Of a DNA stretch of 64,000 nt, positions 47,775 through 55,713 are shown piece by piece. The notes below the pieces were generated by a model that was not told where the DNA came from, did not search any database, and worked only from the letters and a program-made list of their open reading frames with translations. Made by a program: the position numbers and the translations under genes. The first letter of the stretch is position 1. The number at the start of each line of letters is the position of its first letter. The stretch is from Aureimonas sp. AU4 (lineage in GTDB: Bacteria; Pseudomonadota; Alphaproteobacteria; Rhizobiales; Rhizobiaceae), in assembly GCF_001463765.1 (NCBI RefSeq), contig NZ_BBWK01000027.1, forward strand, positions 117,674 to 181,673, given 5' to 3'.

Positions 47775-48215
47775 TCACCAGGTTCCGGTGTTGGGCATCG
47801 AGCTCCAGGGCTCGGCCGGCGCCTTGGCCTCACCCTTCTGGAGGATCTCGATCGAGATGTTGTCGGGCGACTTCACGAAGGCCATGCGGCCGTCGCGCGG
47901 CGGGCGGTTGATCGTGACGCCGCCGTCCATGAGCTTCTGGCAGAAGGCGTAGATGTCGTCGACCTCGTAGGCGAGATGCCCGAAGTTGCGGCCCGTACCG
48001 TATTCCTCCGGATCCCAGTTGTAGGTCAGCTCCAGGAGCGGCGCGCTGCGGCTGCGGCCGGCCTCCACGTCGTCCGATGCCGCAAGGAAGATCAGCGTGA
48101 AGCGGCCCGCCTCGCTTTCGCTCCGGCGCACTTCGGTCATGCCCATCTTGTTGCAGTAGAAGTCGAGCGCGCGCTCGACATCGGCGACGCGGACCATGGT
48201 GTGAAGGTAGCGCAT
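47775..48215 (-). CDS. gloA: Lactoylglutathione lyase (glyoxalase I)
   Basis: Converts the methylglyoxal-glutathione hemithioacetal to S-lactoylglutathione. A 146-residue VOC-fold enzyme with metal ligands His6 (RYLHTMVRV), Glu (LLELTYNWD), His ([10 protein letters not shown]) and Glu (ISIEILQKG). CNKMGM and GRNFGHLA are typical of the nickel-type enzyme. ATG 48215 has AAGG upstream and gives the family N-terminus; the longer frame is rejected. The 187-bp region below it, before the peptidase gene, contains only a short GGCC...GGGCC hairpin. Confidence 0.93.
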   Translation of the reverse strand: MRYLHTMVRVADVERALDFYCNKMGMTEVRRSESEAGRFTLIFLAASDDVEAGRSRSAPLLELTYNWDPEEYGTGRNFGHLAYEVDDIYAFCQKLMDGGVTINRPPRDGRMAFVKSPDNISIEILQKGEAKAPAEPWSSMPNTGTW

Positions 48216-48382
48216 GGGACCTTGGACACTCCTTGCTATGGGCTGCGGCCAAGCTAGGGCCGTGGCGGCGCATGCCAAGGCTGGGACGTCCGGCGGCACG
48301 CTTTGCGTCTCTTGCCCGACCTGGATGGTGCCGGACTGGAGCTTGGCACCATCTTCGCCGCAGGAAAAAGCGTGAACGAGGA

Positions 48383-48410
48383 TTCACAAACTCACCGATC
48401 ATTCTATTCT
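48383..48410 (+). promoter_or_regulatory. Possible promoter for the cold-shock gene
   Basis: TTCACA (48383-48388), 16 bases, TATTCT (48405-48410), in a short AT-rich patch of the otherwise GC-rich 324-bp gap 48216-48539. It would give a leader of about 125 nt, in keeping with the long leaders of cold-shock genes. Nothing else is recognisable in that gap. Confidence 0.35.
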
Positions 48411-48539
48411 GCAAGCTATGGTGAAGAACGGCGGCGGGGCGGTGATGACAGCGCGATCCGGTTTGTGCCGGCAACCGCTGGAGATCGCGGGGCCGGTTCG
48501 GTCTCTTCCCCCGATATCCTCGGAGAGGAGGTTTCGGCG

Positions 48540-49115
48540 ATGAGCGAGCGCGACCTGGCTGAGCTGCCCGAGGTGCGCGAGAGCGCCGAGGTGCCGGTGG
48601 ACCTTCGGGTCGTCTCCGGCAGCATCAAGTGGTTCGACGTCGCCAAGGGGTTCGGGTTCATCGTGCCCGACGACGAGGAGGGCGACATCCTGCTGCACGT
48701 CACCTGCCTGCGGCGCGGCGGCTTCTCGACGGTTCTGGAGGGCGCGCGCATCGTGTGCGAGGTCCAGCGGGGCGAGCGCGGCCTGCAGGCGTTTCGCGTG
48801 CTCTCGATGGACCAGTCGACCGCGGTCCACCCCGCGCAGAACGGCCCCGCCCGAACCCATACGCAGATCGTGCCCACGAGCGAACTCGAGCCGGCCGTGG
48901 TGAAGTGGTTCAATCGAACCAAGGGATACGGTTTTCTATCGCGCGGCGAGGGAACCGAGGATATCTTCGTCCACATGGAGACCCTGCGCCGCTACGGGAT
49001 GACCGAGCTGCGGCCGGGCCAGAGCGTGCTCGTGCGCTTCGGGAACGGTTCCAAGGGCCTGATGGCCGCCGAGGTGCATCCCGCAGCCGGCGCCGTGGGA
49101 GCGACGACGCACTGA
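48540..49115 (+). CDS. Double cold-shock-domain protein (CspA family)
   Basis: A 191-residue RNA/ssDNA-binding protein with two cold-shock domains, at about 25-92 and 117-181. RNP1-like motifs are KGFGFI and KGYGFL; RNP2-like motifs are DILLH and DIFVH. The linker 93-116 is Pro/Thr-rich. The first domain has unusual acidic PDDEEGD after RNP1. Tandem-CSD proteins of this length are typical of Hyphomicrobiales. GGAGAGGAGG is the ribosome site. The stop overlaps the following start (TGATG). Confidence 0.92.
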   Translation: MSERDLAELPEVRESAEVPVDLRVVSGSIKWFDVAKGFGFIVPDDEEGDILLHVTCLRRGGFSTVLEGARIVCEVQRGERGLQAFRVLSMDQSTAVHPAQNGPARTHTQIVPTSELEPAVVKWFNRTKGYGFLSRGEGTEDIFVHMETLRRYGMTELRPGQSVLVRFGNGSKGLMAAEVHPAAGAVGATTH

Positions 49116-49579
49116 TGCTGGCATCTCTCAAGCAGAACAAGGCCGTTCTGTTCATCATCGCCGTCCTCGTTGTGACGGCCTATTTCGTCTTCACCTCCGG
49201 GTCGCAGGGAGCGACCGCGACGCTGACCACGGCGACCGGCGAGCACGCGATCGAGGTCGAGATCGCCGATACCGACGCCTCGCGCGAGACCGGCCTCATG
49301 AACCGCAGCTCGATGCCCGCCAATCACGGCATGCTGTTCGACTTCAAGCAGACCCGTCCGGTCGCGATGTGGATGAAGAACACGATCATTCCCCTCGACA
49401 TGCTGTTTCTCGACGAGCGTGGCCGTATCGTGAACATCGCGACCAACGCCAAGCCCTATTCGCTCGACGTCATCCCGTCCTCCGGCCCGGTGCGCTACGT
49501 GCTCGAGCTGAACGGGGGAGCGGCGGCGCGCTACGGCGCGAAGGCCGGGGATCGTCTGCGCCATTCGGTCATCCCCTGA
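49115..49579 (+). CDS. DUF192 family protein
   Basis: A 154-residue protein with an N-terminal membrane anchor or signal (KAVLFIIAVLVVTAYFVF, 9-26) and a DUF192 domain: ETGLMNRSSMPANHGMLFDF, VAMWMKNTIIPLDMLFLDERGRIV and VLELNGGAAARYGAKAGDRL. The family is small beta-barrel periplasmic proteins of unknown function. It is translationally coupled to the cold-shock gene, an arrangement conserved in alphaproteobacteria. A GCGACC/GGTCGC hairpin lies 11 bp after the stop. Confidence 0.9.
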   Translation: MLASLKQNKAVLFIIAVLVVTAYFVFTSGSQGATATLTTATGEHAIEVEIADTDASRETGLMNRSSMPANHGMLFDFKQTRPVAMWMKNTIIPLDMLFLDERGRIVNIATNAKPYSLDVIPSSGPVRYVLELNGGAAARYGAKAGDRLRHSVIP

Positions 49580-49701
49580 AGGCGGTAAAGCGACCTGCCG
49601 GTCGCGTCGGATCCCGGGAGAACGGGGTGAGCGCTAGGCGTGGCCCTTGACTATCGGTCCGGCGCGCGGCACTTCCACCCCATCCCGGTTCTTGCCGGGG
49701 A

Positions 49702-49778
<77 letters not shown>

Positions 49779-49805
49779 GTTCCAGCCTGTCGGAGAAGGC
49801 TCCCC

Positions 49806-50111
49806 ATGGTCGCTCGCATCTTTCGTCCCGCCCGCACCGCGATGCAATCGGGCAAGGGCAAGACCAAGGAGTGGCTGTTCCTCTACGAGCCGTCCGAGCC
49901 CAAGTCGATCGATCCGCTGATGGGCTATATCTCGTCGGGCGACACGCGGGCGCAGGTGCGCCTCTCCTTCGAGACCAAGGAGCAGGCGATCGAATACGCG
50001 ACGCGCAACAATATCGAGTACCGCGTCGAGGAGGAGCATGTGGCGGTGCGCCCCCGCGTCTCCTATTCCGACAACTTCCGCTACGACCGCCAGCAACCCT
50101 GGACGCACTGA
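49806..50111 (+). CDS. NADH dehydrogenase NDUFS4-like subunit
   Basis: A 101-residue homologue of the accessory complex I subunit NDUFS4 (18 kDa, ETC_C1_NDUFA4 family), found in alphaproteobacteria and mitochondria. ARIFRPARTAMQSGKGKTKEW, DPLMGYISSGDTRAQVRLSF and SYSDNFRYDRQQPWTH are family-wide motifs. It helps stabilise the N-module of complex I. It sits between tRNA-Pro and tRNA-Arg, a location seen in other alphaproteobacteria. Confidence 0.93.
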   Translation: MVARIFRPARTAMQSGKGKTKEWLFLYEPSEPKSIDPLMGYISSGDTRAQVRLSFETKEQAIEYATRNNIEYRVEEEHVAVRPRVSYSDNFRYDRQQPWTH

Positions 50112-50118
50112 CCCCTCC

Positions 50119-50194
50119 GGCCCCGTAGCTCAGAGGATAGAGCACCGGCCTTCTAAGCCGATGGTCGCAGGTTCGAATCCTGCCGGGGTCGCCA
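50119..50194 (+). tRNA. tRNA-Arg (anticodon TCT)
   Basis: A 76-nt cloverleaf with encoded CCA. Acceptor GGCCCCG/CGGGGTC, with one G-T pair, anticodon loop CTTCTAA (TCT), T arm GCAGG-TTCGAAT-CCTGC. tRNA-Arg 3' ends are common integration sites, and the sequence after it changes in character. Confidence 0.97.
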
Positions 50195-50231
50195 ATCGAA
50201 TCAATGACTTAGGTCGAAATGGACAGATCAA

Positions 50232-50321
50232 CATGTCGCAGGCATGTTGCAGCTGTTACCCTTGAGTTGCGGGGGGTGACCGCTACCCTCGGCTGGTCCG
50301 CGCAACATGGCGTGCGACATG
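50232..50321. repeat. Imperfect long inverted repeat after tRNA-Arg
   Basis: CATGTCGCA-GG-CATGTTGC at 50232-50250 is matched by GCAACATG-GCG-TGCGACATG at 50302-50321, giving 9 plus 8 paired bases with a small internal bulge and a 51-base loop. Within the left arm a smaller dyad CAACATG/CATGTTG (50229-50249) also exists. It starts 38 bp after the tRNA and ends 19 bp before the orphan gene. Confidence 0.6.
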
Positions 50322-50340
50322 AATTGGGTCCCGACTAGCG

Positions 50341-50805
50341 ATGGCTGACTACCGAAAGGCGCCTGATCGCGACGATCTTGTGATTGAGCATGTGCGGCGC
50401 CGAACCGCAAACTGCATCAATCACACGATCTATATGACCCAAGAGCGATTCCTGGATGGGGTGTTGCTCACGGTTGGCTTCGATGGTCCCGAACAGGAAG
50501 ACGGTGCACGGGCGAGATTCATTAACCGCGTCTTCGTTCAAAGGAGGTCGATCAACGTCTATGGTCACGACGACGATCTTCTACGGATTGTTGGTGAGGT
50601 TCACTCGCGCAGTTTCTACGAGTTTTTCGCAAACGGTGACGTGGTTTCAGGCATTATCGCGCTGCTTGTCACGATCATGATCGTACCGTCGTTCATCGCC
50701 TCCTACTGGACCGGAAGCGAAATTTCGGTGCCGGCGTGGATCACTAGTGGATGGCTACTGATCCTCGGCTTCTATTTCGGGAAGGCGTCGTCCAAACCGG
50801 ACTGA
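50341..50805 (+). CDS. Orphan membrane protein, atypical composition
   Basis: A 154-residue protein (MADYRKAPDRDDLVIEHVRR...) with a cytosolic-looking first 100 residues and two transmembrane helices at about 101-121 and 129-147, ending in GKASSKPD. It is visibly AT-richer, with less biased codon use than neighbours (ATT, GAT, CAT, TCA codons). No ribosome site precedes the ATG. I recognise no family. Position right after tRNA-Arg suggests acquisition with a mobile element that has since decayed. Confidence 0.6.
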   Translation: MADYRKAPDRDDLVIEHVRRRTANCINHTIYMTQERFLDGVLLTVGFDGPEQEDGARARFINRVFVQRRSINVYGHDDDLLRIVGEVHSRSFYEFFANGDVVSGIIALLVTIMIVPSFIASYWTGSEISVPAWITSGWLLILGFYFGKASSKPD

Positions 50806-50879
50806 GCGAACAATCCATCGCCGAATCGTGCGGCTGGAAGCTGGTGTTCGAAACATACCAACAACCCTTGACGTCTCAG

Positions 50880-51392
50880 CGAATGAGAAAGCGCTGATGA
50901 CCGGCGGGTCGCGCGTGATCGGCGCAGCGATCGCCGCCTGTGCCACCATCGCCGACAATTGAGATCTCGCTGATCGACGAGTTGTTGGCGGTGCATGAGC
51001 CGAGGGGCGATCCTGGCCAGCCAAGCGGCCATGCCGCATCTTCGCTCGGCCGGCCGGATCGTCACGATCATTTCCGGGGGTGCCGACCGCATCGTCGGGG
51101 ACATGGGAACGGTTGATTTCGTGACAAGGCCGCCCTGCAGACGCTGACGCGGGGCCTCGCGCGCGAGCTTTGCCCGCGCGATATCACGGTCAAGCTCATG
51201 CAGCCCGGCTCGACCGATACCGAGATGGGCTCGGCTGACGGCCCCTCTGCCGATTTCCAGCGCGGCCTGAACCCGCTCGGGCGTTTCGGTACGGCGGAGC
51301 ACGGCGCCGCGGCGGGCGCGTTTCTGGCCTCGCCATCCGCGCGTGACATGACCGGTGCGATCGTCATCGTCGACGGCGGTCAGCTCATCTAG
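50880..51392 (+). pseudogene. Decayed SDR oxidoreductase
   Basis: Fragments of one short-chain dehydrogenase lie in order but in different frames: KALMTGGSRVIGAAIAAC near 50900 (cofactor motif, then a stop), SQAAMPHLRSAGRIVTIISG near 51020-51080, KAALQTLTRGLARELCPRDI near 51125-51185, and the C-terminus QPGSTDTEM...GAIVIVDGGQLI to 51392. About 100 residues between the first two are missing, a frameshift lies near 51120, and the catalytic Tyr is lost. The bases 50806-50879 and 51393-51471 hold no feature I can name. Confidence 0.75.
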
Positions 51393-51471
51393 ACCTTCGG
51401 GCGGCGTCGCCGGCAAGCCGGACCTGCCCGGGTCCGGCTTGCTCTCCGTTGTATTCGCCAGAAGAGATCGG

Positions 51472-51496
51472 GGAGCCAAATCCCTTCACTTCCGTT
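51472..51496 (+). promoter_or_regulatory. Possible EcfG-type promoter for the SDR gene
   Basis: GGAGC (51472-51476), 16 bases, CGTT (51493-51496), 34 bp before the ATG. One mismatch to GGAAC-N16-CGTT. The SDR type downstream is a frequent general stress gene. Confidence 0.4.
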
Positions 51497-51529
51497 CGCC
51501 ATCCATATCTCTGGCAACGGACCCATTGC

Positions 51530-52405
51530 ATGACCGACGATCCGCGCACCAACCATCCGACCAGCTTTCCCGGCGAGCTTTCGCAGCCGCGGCCGGGACT
51601 GGAAGAAGCCATGCGCACCAAGCCCGACCATGGCGAGGAAAGCTATCGAGGCAAAAATCTCCTCGCAGGGCGCGTCGCCTTGATCACGGGCGGCGACTCG
51701 GGCATCGGCAAGGCCGTCGCCATCGCCTATGCGCGCGAGGGAGCCGACGTCGCGATCTCGTATCTCGTCGATGAGCAGATCGATGCCGAGGAGACAAAGG
51801 CTTGGGTCGAGAAGGCGGGGCAGCGTTGCCTTTTGCTGCCCGGTGACATCCGCGACCGCGATCATTGCCGACGGATCGTCGAGCAAACGGTCGATGAGCT
51901 CGGTGCTATCGATATCCTCGTCAACAACGCGGCGGCGCAAACCACCAACGAGGATCTCGCCGATATCGACGACGACGAGATGCAAGGCGCCTTCCAGGCC
52001 AACGTGTTTGCCATGATCCGCCTTGCCAAGGCGGCCGTGCCGCACATGAAGCCGGGCTCTGCCATCGTGAACTCGACCAGCGTCCAGGCCAAGGTCGCTA
52101 CGAAGAACATGATCGTCTATTCCGCGACCAAGGGCGCCGTTTCGAGCCTGACGATCGGGCTTTCCAATCTTCTGGCGCCCAAGGGCATTCGCGTGAATGC
52201 GGTCGCCCCCGGACCGGTGTGGACGCCGATTCAGCCGATCGCCAAGGACCCGGAGACATTGGAGACGCTGGGGCACAACACACCGCTCGGGCGTGCGGGC
52301 CAGCCGGCGGAGCTCGCTCCGGCCTACGTGCTTCTGGCTTCGGGCGAAGGCAGCTACCTGTCGGGCGCGGTCATTCCCGTGACCGGCGGCATGCCGATGT
52401 ATTGA
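51530..52405 (+). CDS. SDR family oxidoreductase, glucose/ribitol dehydrogenase-like (YghA type)
   Basis: A 291-residue NAD(P)-dependent dehydrogenase. After an N-terminal extension (PGLEEAMRTKPDHGEESYRG) come the cofactor motif ALITGGDSGIGKAVAIAYAREGADV, NNAAAQT, and the catalytic Ser/Tyr/Lys (NSTSVQAKVATKNMIVYSATKGA), ending LSGAVIPVTGG. The long N-terminal tail and sequence fit the YghA/YhdF group, often stress-induced. ATG 51530 gives the usual tail; a TTG 81 bp upstream is possible. The 3' neighbour is convergent, 84 bp away. Confidence 0.9.
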   Translation: MTDDPRTNHPTSFPGELSQPRPGLEEAMRTKPDHGEESYRGKNLLAGRVALITGGDSGIGKAVAIAYAREGADVAISYLVDEQIDAEETKAWVEKAGQRCLLLPGDIRDRDHCRRIVEQTVDELGAIDILVNNAAAQTTNEDLADIDDDEMQGAFQANVFAMIRLAKAAVPHMKPGSAIVNSTSVQAKVATKNMIVYSATKGAVSSLTIGLSNLLAPKGIRVNAVAPGPVWTPIQPIAKDPETLETLGHNTPLGRAGQPAELAPAYVLLASGEGSYLSGAVIPVTGGMPMY

Positions 52406-52489
52406 GCGATAGGCGGGGGCACCCTTCCTCTCGTCCCGGCCGCGCGGACATCAGTTCCGCTTCGTCGGCCGCTTGAGGAGCACTGCGCC

Positions 52490-53164
52490 TTAAGAGATCG
52501 CACCGATGGCGCCGGTGCGCCCGTGTACGTAGGCCAAGAGCTCGGGATCGTTGAAGTCCCGGGCCACGACCTCCGCACCGGCGCCCTGGAGCGTGTCCGG
52601 CTCGACGGAGGTCAGGAGACCGACCACGCCGACGCCGGCAGCGAACGCTGCACGGGCACCGGCCGGCGAGTCCTCGAAGGCAACCGAGCGCGCGGGATCC
52701 CCGCCCAGCCTTTCGATGGCTGTCAGGTAAGGCAGCGGATGCGGCTTGGCGTTCGCCAGTTCATCGCCGATGACGAGGCATCGGAAGCGATCCGTCAGTT
52801 GAAGGGCATTCAGCACGAGTTCCGCGTTTGCCCTCGGCGCATTGGTGACGACGGCACACGGAATGCCTTCTCGATCCGCCCAATCCAGAAGGGGCAGCAG
52901 GCCGGATGCCGCTTCCAGTTCGGTGACGAGCTCGCGATAGGCGGCTTCCTTGGCATCCAGCACGGCGGCGCCCTCTGCCGGGGCTAGTCCCGGCAGGAAG
53001 GTCGCGGCGGTCGCTGCGTTCGCGACACCGATCACGCGTGTGCGGTAGGTCTCCCAATCGAGATCGACGCCATGGGGCATGAAGACGCTGCGCATCGCTT
53101 GGAAATGCAGGTGGTCGGTTTCCACGATCGTCCCATCCATGTCGAAGAGAAGCGTGGCGGTCAT
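52490..53164 (-). CDS. HAD family hydrolase, beta-phosphoglucomutase-like
   Basis: A 224-residue HAD phosphatase. Motif I LLFDMDGTIVETDHLHFQ (nucleophile and general-acid Asp), motif II VVTNAPRANAE (Thr), motif III Lys in NAKPHPLPYL and motif IV FEDSPAGARAAFAAG. The all-helical cap after motif I is the C1 type of phosphoglucomutase and sugar phosphatase members. Substrate is unknown. The 213-bp upstream region contains two copies of CCGAACGCCGGC and no gene. Confidence 0.88.
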   Translation of the reverse strand: MTATLLFDMDGTIVETDHLHFQAMRSVFMPHGVDLDWETYRTRVIGVANAATAATFLPGLAPAEGAAVLDAKEAAYRELVTELEAASGLLPLLDWADREGIPCAVVTNAPRANAELVLNALQLTDRFRCLVIGDELANAKPHPLPYLTAIERLGGDPARSVAFEDSPAGARAAFAAGVGVVGLLTSVEPDTLQGAGAEVVARDFNDPELLAYVHGRTGAIGAIS

Positions 53165-53377
53165 GGGCTGACGGTCTTTCGTGATGAGCGGTGTCCCGCG
53201 TGCGCGAATGGTCCTATGAAGCCGAACGCCGGCGACGTCGAGTCGCTGACTTCGCGAAGAAGGAACGCCGTCCGAACGCCGGCCCAAAAGAGGGTTCCCG
53301 GCCCGCACCGTGATCGCGGATAGCCGGCCCAAGACAAACGCGGCCAGCCCGACGAGACGAGGCGGCCGCGCCGACCT

Positions 53378-54349
53378 TCAGCGCCCGCGCAGGATCACCT
53401 TGCCCGCGCGACCGGGTTCGTGGGTCGCACGCAAGGCCTCGCCGAATTGCTCGAGAGGAAAGATTCCATCGGTCGGCAGCGTCAGCCTGCCGCTGGAGGC
53501 CTCTGTCACGAGTTCCTCCAGAAGACCGCCGATGACCTCTGATGGCAGGTTTGGCTTCGCGCCCCAGAATCCTCGCACCGTGATCTGCCGGAAAATCGAA
53601 ACCGACGGATCGAGGCGGATCGGCTCGCCGCTGAGAGCCCCGAAGATGACGATCTCACCGCCATCGGCGACCAGTCGCGCGAGCTGGGCGGGGCCGTCGC
53701 CGCCGATCGAATCGAGACCTGCGCGGATCGTTCCATCGCCGATCACCTTGCGGGCCCGATCCTCCCAGCCAGGCTGTTCGGTCGACACTCCGTTGGTGAT
53801 CCCGACCGCCGCGAGTTCGTCGACTGCTGCGTCGCGCCGCACGAGGCTCAGGACCCTGATGCCCTTCTCTGCCCCGAAGCGTGAGACGAGGCGACCCACC
53901 GCGCCGTTGGCGCCGTTCTGCACGAGCCAATCGCCACGCTCTAGCCCCAGCGTCGCCAGCAGCATCTTGGCACTGAGAGGCATGGCGATGAGCTGGCATG
54001 CGGTCTCGTCGGCGATGGTGTCCGGGATGGACCGGACCTGCTTCGCGTCGGCCAGATAGAAGTCGGCCCAGGTTTGTCGTCCACCGCCGATCACCCGCTG
54101 TCCGACCCGAAGGTTTTCGACACCCGGGCCAAGTTCCTCGACGAGGCCGAGTGCCTCGCTGCCGGCGATCGCCGGCAGCGGCGGCTTGATCCCGTAGGAT
54201 CCGGCGATGGTCATGAGATCGTGGTTGTGAATGGGCGACAGCACCATGCGAAGCAGCGCCTCGCCGGCATTCGGCTTCGGCCGCTCCCGTTCACGCAGGC
54301 TCAACACCTGCAAGGGGTCGCCGAACCGTTCGTATTCCAGGCTCCGCAT
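53378..54349 (-). CDS. MDR superfamily NAD(P)H oxidoreductase (MECR/quinone-reductase-like)
   Basis: A 323-residue zinc-independent medium-chain reductase. IHNHDLMTIAGSYGIKPPLPAIAGSEALGLVEELG is the catalytic-domain pattern; the Rossmann part has WLVQNGANGAVGRLVSRFGAE, typical of trans-2-enoyl-CoA/ACP reductases and quinone reductases. It lacks structural zinc cysteines. Substrate is uncertain. Its promoter region is shared with the divergent OB-fold-like gene and contains a perfect 20-bp palindrome. Confidence 0.87.
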   Translation of the reverse strand: MRSLEYERFGDPLQVLSLRERERPKPNAGEALLRMVLSPIHNHDLMTIAGSYGIKPPLPAIAGSEALGLVEELGPGVENLRVGQRVIGGGRQTWADFYLADAKQVRSIPDTIADETACQLIAMPLSAKMLLATLGLERGDWLVQNGANGAVGRLVSRFGAEKGIRVLSLVRRDAAVDELAAVGITNGVSTEQPGWEDRARKVIGDGTIRAGLDSIGGDGPAQLARLVADGGEIVIFGALSGEPIRLDPSVSIFRQITVRGFWGAKPNLPSEVIGGLLEELVTEASSGRLTLPTDGIFPLEQFGEALRATHEPGRAGKVILRGR

Positions 54350-54476
54350 GGCCGATCCTTTCCGCTTGTCCGATCCTCATGATCTAGGTCGCATGCGCTC
54401 GGGTGGCACCGCAGCACCGATGGCTCGCCGTCCCCGTCGCCCATCGGTTGCGGCCACGTCCTTCGCCTGAACCCAA

Positions 54477-54496
54477 GCTGAACCGATCGGTTCAGC
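54477..54496. promoter_or_regulatory. Perfect 20-bp palindrome, probable operator
   Basis: GCTGAACCGATCGGTTCAGC at 54477-54496, between the divergent MDR gene (start 54349) and the OB-fold-like gene (start 54555). Outer half-sites AACCCA (54470) and TGGGTT (54503) extend the symmetry with unequal gaps. Size and symmetry suit a dimeric regulator such as a TetR-family protein. No regulator gene lies alongside. The rest of the 205-bp gap has no other feature. Confidence 0.6.
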
Positions 54497-54554
54497 GTGC
54501 TGTGGGTTGCCGGAGCCTAAGACCCCTCTCACCGCAACACGAACGGTGACGACG

Positions 54555-55091
54555 ATGACCAACGATCCCAACCCCACGCCAACCCTCGCGTCCGACGAGA
54601 CGACACGCGTCCCGGAACCCACCCCTCCGCGCCGACGGCCGATCTCGCGCAATGCTGTCCTCGGCGCTGGCGCTCTTGGCCTTCTGGTGCTCGGCTTTGC
54701 AGGCGGAGCGGCAGCTTGGAGCGCGACGCAGCATCGTGACGCCACGTTCGACACGGCTCTCGTCACGACACCGATCGCTCAGCTTTCCGACGCGTCCGTC
54801 GTCGGCATCGCCGGCCAAGTCGCCGAAATCTATGGCAACAAGTTCGTCGTCAGCGACGGAGCCGGCAAGGCGCTTGTCGAGACCGGTCGAGCGGGCGAGG
54901 GCGGCAATCTCGTATCCACTGGCGAGACCGTCACCGTGCAAGGCCGCTTCCGCGATGGATTTCTGCACGCGAGCGCCATTCGCCACGCCGATCAGCGCAT
55001 CGACCAACTCGATCCGCCTCCTCCTCCGCGCCACGGTCCCGGCCAAGGCCCGCGCGACGTCGGCCCGGACGCGAGGCCGAACGCGGACTGA
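54555..55091 (+). CDS. Membrane-anchored OB-fold-like protein with Pro-rich tail
   Basis: A 178-residue protein. The first 30 residues are Thr/Pro-rich, a transmembrane anchor follows (NAVLGAGALGLLVLGFAGGAAAW, about 33-55), then a compact beta-rich domain VVGIAGQVAEIYGNKFVVSDGAGKALVETG and ETVTVQGRFRDGFLHASAIRHADQ that resembles a BOF-type OB fold. The tail is PPPPPRHGPGQGPRDVGPDA. The next gene has the same GPRDV motif in a Pro-rich region. ATG 54555 is assumed; a TTG 48 bp upstream is possible. Function unknown. Confidence 0.7.
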   Translation: MTNDPNPTPTLASDETTRVPEPTPPRRRPISRNAVLGAGALGLLVLGFAGGAAAWSATQHRDATFDTALVTTPIAQLSDASVVGIAGQVAEIYGNKFVVSDGAGKALVETGRAGEGGNLVSTGETVTVQGRFRDGFLHASAIRHADQRIDQLDPPPPPRHGPGQGPRDVGPDARPNAD

Positions 55092-55240
55092 CCGCCTCGC
55101 GGCCCGAACCATCAACCCTAATGTCCGGCACGACCGTCGGACAGATCAAGGCCCCTTTGGCGCAGCCTGACCGCGACGCCACGGCTTTCGCCCGATCCGC
55201 AAGGCGCCGGATCGCGCATTCCGCGCAAGGATTGAAAATC

Positions 55241-55648
55241 ATGATCAAGTCAGCCCTGCTCGCAACGGCCTTTGCCGTCGGGCTCACGTCCTTCGCCGCC
55301 GCGCAGGCCGCGCCATCGCGTGATACGCCACCACCGCCTGCGGCAGCTGGCGCGATGCCGGGACCGGGCGCCGACGCCCGGCCCGCGCCCGGCGACATGC
55401 CGCCCCCGCCGCCCCCGGGCGAGGGCCCTCGGGACGTCGACCATCGCGGTCCTCCGCCGCCTCCGCCCATGGGAAAGGGTATCGAGCTACGCCTCGGCCG
55501 TGACGCGGGTATTCGCATCAATTGCGGGGACGAGCCGATGGAAGCCTGCATTGCGGCCGCCAAGCCGCTGACCGATCGCATCCCGGATCTCGCCGTCCCG
55601 CCGGCTCCGCCCGGGCCGGCCGCCGCGACGATGCCTTCGGCGAACTGA
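55241..55648 (+). CDS. Secreted Pro-rich protein with small C-terminal domain
   Basis: A 135-residue protein with signal peptide MIKSALLATAFAVGLTSFAAAQA, then a Pro/Gly region of about 55 residues containing PPPPPPGEGPRDVDHRGPPP and a C-terminal domain (about 80-118) GIELRLGRDAGIRINCGDEP, MEACIAAAKPLTDRI. The Cys pair (Cys95, Cys103) may form a disulfide. The terminal domain looks like a recurrent small periplasmic module of Hyphomicrobiales, but I cannot name it. AAGGA is 10 bases before ATG 55241. It follows the OB-fold-like gene by 149 bp. Confidence 0.72.
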   Translation: MIKSALLATAFAVGLTSFAAAQAAPSRDTPPPPAAAGAMPGPGADARPAPGDMPPPPPPGEGPRDVDHRGPPPPPPMGKGIELRLGRDAGIRINCGDEPMEACIAAAKPLTDRIPDLAVPPAPPGPAAATMPSAN

Positions 55649-55713
55649 TGCGCCGGGCTCGGCGACGGGGATCCGCCGCCGAGCCCACTTTCAGATAGGC
55701 CACTGGTACGCGA

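Noticed and set aside
53259..53298. EcfG-like promoter for the HAD gene: GGAAC with CGTT on the minus strand.
   Set aside because: The spacer is 15 bases, one short of the functional 16-17, and it lies more than 90 bp from the start.
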